Part shown: positions 7,606 to 10,767 of the stretch, one piece after another | Layout of the letters: the number at the start of each line of letters is the position of its first letter | Numbering within the stretch: the stretch's first letter is position 1 | Assembly (NCBI GenBank): GCA_036525795.1 | Contig: DATCZS010000133.1 | Coordinates: 1-10,767 of the forward strand | Length of the DNA stretch: 10,767 bases | Source of the DNA: DATCZS01 sp036525795 | Lineage (GTDB): Bacteria > Actinomycetota > Acidimicrobiia > Spongiisociales > ZC4RG35 | Direction: 5' to 3' | Made by a program: the position numbers and the translations under genes | The notes under the pieces: model-generated | The model's database searches: none | Seen by the model: the letters and a program-made list of their open reading frames with translations, nothing else | Told to the model about the DNA's origin: nothing

Positions 7606-7624
7606 GACCCCGAACACCGGGGTC
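7606..7624. promoter_or_regulatory. Perfect dyad in the DoxX/MFS divergent region
   Basis: GACCCCG-AACAC-CGGGGTC is a perfect 7-bp inverted repeat with a 5-base centre, 54 bases before the DoxX start and about 130 before the MFS start. Its place between divergent genes and its size suit an operator for a dimeric regulator; it could also fold as an RNA hairpin in the MFS leader. I see no clear -10 hexamer on either strand of this gap. Confidence 0.3.
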
Positions 7625-7757
7625 CCGACAATGGAAACGGATCGAGTCTCACCACGTCGGCGCCGTCGATTGCGGTCATGTTCGCACACGTTCTCGAGGG
7701 CCGCCTGCGCGACGAATTGCTTTGATGATGGCGATGGGAGCCGTGCGAGGAGAAGAC

Positions 7758-8936
7758 GTGGGAGGCCAGCGCCGCGCCCTCGTCCTCATCGCGCTCGCGC
7801 AGCTCTCCGCCCTGTCGCTCTGGTTCGCGGCGTCCGCGGTGTCCGACACCCTCCAGGGCGAGTGGGACATCGAGGACGGTCGGGTTTCGTGGCTCACGCT
7901 CGCCGTCCAGGCCGGGTTCGTCGTGGGTGCGCTGGGATCGGCGCTGTCCAACCTGCCGGATCGGGTTCCCACGCGGCGGCTCTTCGTGGTCTCGGCGCTG
8001 GCGGGGGCACTGGCGAACGCGGGGCTGCTGGCCGTGGGCTCCGGGGGCTTCCCGGTCGCCATCGCCCTTCGGTTCGCGGTCGGTGTCGCCCTCGCCGGCG
8101 TCTACCCGAGCGGGATGAAGGCAATCGCCGGCTGGTTCCGTCGCGGGCGCGGTACGGCGCTGGGGATCCTCGTCGGTGCCCTCACCGTCGGAAGCGCCCT
8201 GCCCCATCTCATTCGGGGACTGGGCCTCGACTGGCGCGCCGTGCTGGCCGGCGCCTCCGTGCTCGCCGCCGCATCGGCTCTCATGATGGGAGCTGCCGGC
8301 GATGGGCCGTTCGAGACCCGGACATCGGCATTCCGGTGGGACCACGTTCGGGGGCTGGCGCGCCACGAGGGGTTCCGGCTGGCCACGCTGGGCTATCTCG
8401 GTCACATGTGGGAGCTGTATGCGGCGTGGACCTGGGTCGCCACCTATCTGGTGGCTGCAGGCTCTCCTTCGGCGTCTGTGTGGACGTTCGCGATGATCGC
8501 CGTCGGTGGGCCGGGCGCGTGGCTGGCGGGGCGACTGGCCGATGCGCGGGGCCGGACGATCGCAGCCGGAGGGTCGATGGTCGTTTCGGGAGCCATGGCG
8601 GCGCTGACGGCCGCCGTGTACGGCGGCCCTCCCTGGTTGGTGGGGTCGGTACTCCTGGTGTGGGGGCTCACCATCGTCTCCGATTCGGCCCAGTTCTCTG
8701 CCATGGTGACCGAGGTCGTGGATGACGAGGTCCGGGGCACGGCGCTCACGCTGCAGACGGCGCTCGGATTCTCCTTGACCCTGGTGAGCATCTGGCTGGT
8801 GCCGGTCATCGCGGCCGCCGCCGGGTGGCGGTTCGGGTTCGTCGTGCTGGTTGCCGGTCCCGTGGTCGGAACGCTGGCCATGGTGCGGCTGCGCCGTTCC
8901 TCCTGGGTCCACGCTCTGGCCGGGGGGCGCGGATAG
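7758..8936 (+). CDS. MFS transporter
   Basis: This is a major facilitator superfamily permease of about 392 residues with roughly 12 hydrophobic segments. The first helix is ALVLIALAQLSALSLWFAAS, helices 2 and 3 are joined by a short basic loop (NLPDRVPTRRLF) in the position of MFS motif A, and helix 4 carries ALRFAVGVALAGVYPSGMKAIAGWF with the arginine and glycines usual there. A central loop (GDGPFETRTSAFRWDHV) separates two halves, and the second half has the matching basic loop GRLADARGRTIA. Substrate cannot be told. I prefer GTG at 7758, because GAGGAG (7747-7752) lies 5 bases upstream and the start leaves a short normal N-terminal tail; in-frame ATGs at 7725, 7728 and 7734 and a TTG at 7722 lack such a site. 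It is divergent from the DoxX gene. Confidence 0.88.
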   Translation: MGGQRRALVLIALAQLSALSLWFAASAVSDTLQGEWDIEDGRVSWLTLAVQAGFVVGALGSALSNLPDRVPTRRLFVVSALAGALANAGLLAVGSGGFPVAIALRFAVGVALAGVYPSGMKAIAGWFRRGRGTALGILVGALTVGSALPHLIRGLGLDWRAVLAGASVLAAASALMMGAAGDGPFETRTSAFRWDHVRGLARHEGFRLATLGYLGHMWELYAAWTWVATYLVAAGSPSASVWTFAMIAVGGPGAWLAGRLADARGRTIAAGGSMVVSGAMAALTAAVYGGPPWLVGSVLLVWGLTIVSDSAQFSAMVTEVVDDEVRGTALTLQTALGFSLTLVSIWLVPVIAAAAGWRFGFVVLVAGPVVGTLAMVRLRRSSWVHALAGGRG

Positions 8937-8943
8937 GGGTTTG

Positions 8944-8984
8944 GCCCCGTCCGCAGCCGGGTGAATGCCCGTCCGGGGCGGGGC
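8944..8984 (+). terminator. Possible terminator hairpin after the MFS gene
   Basis: GCCCCGTCC (8944-8952) can pair with GGGCGGGGC (8976-8984) over 9 bp with one G-T wobble, enclosing a small inner stem CGGG-N6-CCCG (8958-8971). It begins 8 bases past the MFS stop. No T-tract follows, so it may be a Rho-dependent or purely structural 3' end. Confidence 0.35.
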
Positions 8985-9082
8985 TCGTGACTCCCGGCCC
9001 GGCATCTCGGGAACCCGGGCTGCGGCATCGGTCCGGGCTCCTCGGCCGGGACGTCTGGGTGGCGCTCCCGAGCCGAATCCAT

Positions 9083-9110
9083 GCGTCGGTGACCGAAAAC
9101 GGACCGACGC
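9083..9110. repeat. Bulged hairpin, 8+3 bp, AAAA loop
   Basis: GCGTCGGT (9083-9090) pairs perfectly with ACCGACGC (9103-9110); after a two-base GA bulge the stem continues as CCG-AAAA-CGG. It lies midway between the MFS stop and the gene at 9264. No T-tract follows. It could be a second 3' end of the MFS transcript or an operator. The word TGCGTCGGTGA at its left edge also occurs near 7570 ahead of the MFS gene. Confidence 0.45.
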
Positions 9111-9135
9111 CGCTCCTTCGTGCACGGATCCGATA

Positions 9136-9162
9136 TATGCGTTGCGGCGCATAGGACCTATG
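9136..9162. promoter_or_regulatory. Two overlapping dyads, TATGCG-N6-CGCATA and CATAGG-A-CCTATG
   Basis: TATGCG (9136-9141) is mirrored by CGCATA (9148-9153), and the right arm overlaps a second perfect dyad CATAGG-A-CCTATG (9150-9162). The two share four bases, so protein or RNA pairing of one would exclude the other. They sit 102-128 bases upstream of the ATG at 9264, within the presumed control region of that gene. Confidence 0.4.
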
Positions 9163-9174
9163 GAAGGGGCGGCA

Positions 9175-9218
9175 GGGACGTTTGTACGGTGCTTCACAAG
9201 CGTCCCTCGTCGTATGGT
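9175..9218 (+). promoter_or_regulatory. 11-bp dyad plus -10-like hexamer before the two-TM protein gene
   Basis: GGGACGTTTGT (9175-9185) is complementary to ACAAGCGTCCC (9196-9206) over 11 positions with a single G-T wobble, around a 10-base centre. TATGGT at 9213-9218 fits a TANNNT -10 and would start transcription near 9225, leaving a leader of about 39 bases. The dyad then spans about -50 to -19 and would cover the -35 position, as an operator would. If transcription begins further upstream, the same dyad would be a leader RNA hairpin instead. Confidence 0.42.
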
Positions 9219-9263
9219 CCTCGTGACGGTTTGCACAATGTCGAGCGAGCGAGGAGGTTCGTG

Positions 9264-9962
9264 ATGGCAAGACGTCTGAGAATCATCGGCGTCGTCCTTT
9301 CCCTGTTCGGGCTGGGTTTCGTGATGGCGGGAGGCGTTGCCTACGCCATGACCCAGGACGGATTCGACTCCCTGCAGGCGTTTTCGGAAGCCCAGGGCGT
9401 CGAGTTGTCGTACAACGAAGACGGTCAGCTGGTCGACCGCGGCACCACCGAGGGTGCCGAGGCGATCCTGACCCTTCTGACCGAAGAGTGGGGATATCCG
9501 GTTGTCGAGTCTGACCTCGATCCGGCGGACCCGCTGGTGAACACGGCAAGCGAATACATGTTCCAGATGGCGACGATCGGCTACCACGTGCTCCATGGCA
9601 CCCAGACGGTCACTCTGGCCGAAGACGTCGAGTATGACGGCCAGGTGTTTGCCGCCGGTACCTACGACTTCGAGGTGGACGGTCGCTACTGGACCGACTT
9701 CGACCGGCGCCATCCGATCGAGGGAGCGGCACGCGGTCAGGCGTGGTCGGGCACTGCCCACGGGCTGTTCGGCGAGCTGGGCGTGGGGACGGTGACGTAC
9801 TCCACCCTGCAACTGGCGCTGGCACTGGCAGGGCTGTTCGCCGGAGTCGGGATCACCATGCTCGTCGCAGGGATCGGCCTCTTCTGGGCCGGCAGGGACG
9901 AGTTCGGGTTCGACAGGCTGACTGTGCCGGAGTCCTCGCTCAAGGAGCCGGCCACCGTCTGA
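9264..9962 (+). CDS. Two-TM protein of unknown function, 232 aa
   Basis: I do not recognise this family. The protein has an N-terminal helix at residues 7-28 after a basic start (MARRLRI), so it is either a signal anchor or a signal peptide ending in GGVAYA. A second hydrophobic region spans 181-209 (TLQLALALAGLFAGVGITML onward), followed by a short acidic tail of about 23 residues. Between them lies a soluble region of about 150 residues, rich in Asp and Glu and in aromatic residues, with DGQVFAAGTYDFEVDGRYWTDFDRRHP (125-151) looking like beta strands. With both helices in the membrane, this region would be outside the cell. There are no cysteines. ATG 9264 is set by GAGGAGG (9251-9257), 6 bases upstream. 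The gene appears to be transcribed alone, between a dyad-rich leader and a strong terminator. Confidence 0.8.
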   Translation: MARRLRIIGVVLSLFGLGFVMAGGVAYAMTQDGFDSLQAFSEAQGVELSYNEDGQLVDRGTTEGAEAILTLLTEEWGYPVVESDLDPADPLVNTASEYMFQMATIGYHVLHGTQTVTLAEDVEYDGQVFAAGTYDFEVDGRYWTDFDRRHPIEGAARGQAWSGTAHGLFGELGVGTVTYSTLQLALALAGLFAGVGITMLVAGIGLFWAGRDEFGFDRLTVPESSLKEPATV

Positions 9963-10009
9963 ACACGATGGACACCGGCCGGATCACATGCGATCCGACC
10001 CCACAGGCC

Positions 10010-10037
10010 GAGGCCCCCCGCGTGAGCGGGGGGCCTC
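10010..10037. terminator. Strong 12-bp hairpin, likely bidirectional terminator
   Basis: GAGGCCCCCCGC (10010-10021) pairs perfectly with GCGGGGGGCCTC (10026-10037) around a GTGA loop. It lies 48 bases after the stop at 9962 and 55 bases from the convergent ppdK stop at 10092, so it can serve both genes. The T-rich tail is poor (TGTCAT on the plus side), as is common in high-GC actinobacteria. Confidence 0.8.
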
Positions 10038-10091
10038 TGTCATGGTCGGACCGGCGATGTGGACCCGTCGCCGCTCGTGCGGCCGCAGCGC

Positions 10092-10767
10092 TCAGGGCGT
10101 CGGTGCCTCGCGTCGCGGCTCGCGCAGCGCCGCCTGCGCCGCCGCGAGTCGGGCCACCGGGACCCGGGGCGGTGAGCAGCTGACGTAGTCGAGGCCCAGG
10201 CGGCGGCAGAGCGCGATCGACTCCGGATCTCCCCCGTGCTCCCCGCAGATTCCGGCTTCCAGATCTGAGCGCGCCCCGCGGCCCTTCTCGACTGCGATCC
10301 TCATGAGCTCACCCACTCCCTTCGCATCGATCGTCGCGAATGGGTTCTTCTCGAGGATGCCCTCTTCGAGGTACTGGACCAGGAACGCCTTCTCTGCATC
10401 GTCCCGGCTGATCCCGAACGTCATCTGGGTGAGATCGTTGGTGCCGAACGAGATGAACTGGGCAAACCGGGCGATCTCGTCGGCGGTGAGTGCCGCCCGC
10501 GGGATCTCGATCATCGTCCCGAACTGGTAGTCGACGGTGATCCCTTGCTCGCCCATCACCTGTTTCGCCTCCTCCTCCAGGGTGGCGCGCTGACGTGCCA
10601 GTTCGTTCACATGCGACGTGAGGGGGATCATGACCTTCGGATGGACGTCCACCCCTTCCCGGGTCACCTCGCACGCCGCTTCGAAGATCGCCCGGACCTG
10701 CATGCGGGTCAGGCCGGGCAACATGATCCCAAGCCGGACGCCGCGCAGGCCGAGCATGGGGTTCGCC
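10092..10767 (-). CDS. ppdK: Pyruvate, phosphate dikinase, C-terminal quarter (partial)
   Basis: The visible 224 residues are the end of pyruvate, phosphate dikinase, which interconverts pyruvate, ATP and phosphate with phosphoenolpyruvate, AMP and pyrophosphate. The piece belongs to the C-terminal PEP/pyruvate-binding TIM barrel. It opens ANPMLGLRGVRLGI, continues with PKVMIPL, GTMIEIPRAALTADEIA and SFGTNDLTQMTFGISRDDAEKAF, and carries the conserved catalytic cysteine in GICGEHGGDPES (TGC codon at 10245-10247 on the minus strand). These motifs are specific for PPDK over PEP synthase and enzyme I. The frame remains open to the right edge; about three quarters of a typical 870-900 residue enzyme lies outside. 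An in-frame ATG at 10757 is internal and not the start. It is convergent with the two-TM gene across the hairpin terminator. Confidence 0.97.
   Translation of the reverse strand, partial: ANPMLGLRGVRLGIMLPGLTRMQVRAIFEAACEVTREGVDVHPKVMIPLTSHVNELARQRATLEEEAKQVMGEQGITVDYQFGTMIEIPRAALTADEIARFAQFISFGTNDLTQMTFGISRDDAEKAFLVQYLEEGILEKNPFATIDAKGVGELMRIAVEKGRGARSDLEAGICGEHGGDPESIALCRRLGLDYVSCSPPRVPVARLAAAQAALREPRREAPTP

Larger units (their letters stand above)
8937..9263. other. GC-rich intergenic region with several inverted repeats
   Basis: These 327 bases hold no convincing gene. The first half (8944-9080) is extremely GC-rich with many CCGGG/CCCGG words able to form alternative stems, probably the 3' end of the MFS transcript. 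The second half has lower GC and carries three separate dyads followed by a -10-like hexamer and a strong ribosome-binding site for the gene at 9264. An open frame from GTG 9120 reads through into that gene, but its extra 48 residues look non-coding. Confidence 0.5.

Noticed and set aside
7570..9093. 11-base word TGCGTCGGTGA shared by the gaps before the MFS and two-TM genes
   Set aside because: About a dozen 11-base matches are expected by chance between positions of a window this long, and the context of the two copies differs.
7251..9812. 853-codon minus-strand open frame spanning the MFS and two-TM genes
   Set aside because: It crosses intergenic sequence and two well-supported genes and reads as His/Arg/Pro-rich shadow sequence.
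10092..10757. Reading the ppdK fragment as a complete 221-residue gene starting at ATG 10757
   Set aside because: The frame continues upstream in the conserved motif ANPMLGLRG to the window edge, so the ATG is internal.

Overview
The window is high-GC DNA (well above 60% by eye) with GC-rich third codon positions, ATG/GTG starts and several TANNNT hexamers placed as for leaderless transcripts. Together with the gene content (a SARP-type BTAD/AAA/TPR regulator, an F420/FMN luciferase-like oxidoreductase, a histidine kinase of the usual actinobacterial membrane type, and pyruvate phosphate dikinase), this suggests a chromosomal segment of an actinobacterium, possibly an uncultured acidimicrobial lineage. 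The taxonomic call is inference; no rRNA or taxon-specific marker is present. I see no tRNA, rRNA, CRISPR array, insertion sequence, integrase or phage gene.

Layout. Positions 1-666 (minus) hold the N-terminal membrane half of a probable sensor histidine kinase that runs off the left edge. A 357-base divergent gap separates it from 1024-3831 (plus), a 935-residue regulator with winged helix, BTAD, AAA ATPase and TPR-like helices. A small helix-turn-helix-like gene follows (3999-4241, plus). Next is a compact promoter with two dyads and a possible 14-codon leader ORF, whose stop overlaps the start of a two-gene operon: an NAD(P)-binding SDR/DUF2867 protein (4324-5781) and an LLM-class flavin-dependent oxidoreductase (5804-6841).

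A DoxX-family membrane protein (7046-7552, minus) converges on that operon and diverges from an MFS transporter (7758-8936, plus). A 327-base gap rich in inverted repeats precedes a 232-residue two-TM protein of unknown function (9264-9962, plus). A strong 12-bp hairpin terminator then separates this gene from the convergent C-terminal quarter of pyruvate, phosphate dikinase (10092-10767, minus), which runs off the right edge.

How the genes may work together. The SDR/DUF2867 and LLM genes are 22 bases apart and probably cotranscribed as a small redox module. The HTH-like gene just upstream is a plausible local regulator acting on the dyads at 4248-4291. The two regulators at the left end are divergently arranged and may share control sequences. 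The rest looks like ordinary housekeeping and accessory chromosome. No complete novel system is evident; the most unusual signals are the leader/dyad promoter at 4248-4327 and the stacked inverted repeats at 9083-9206.
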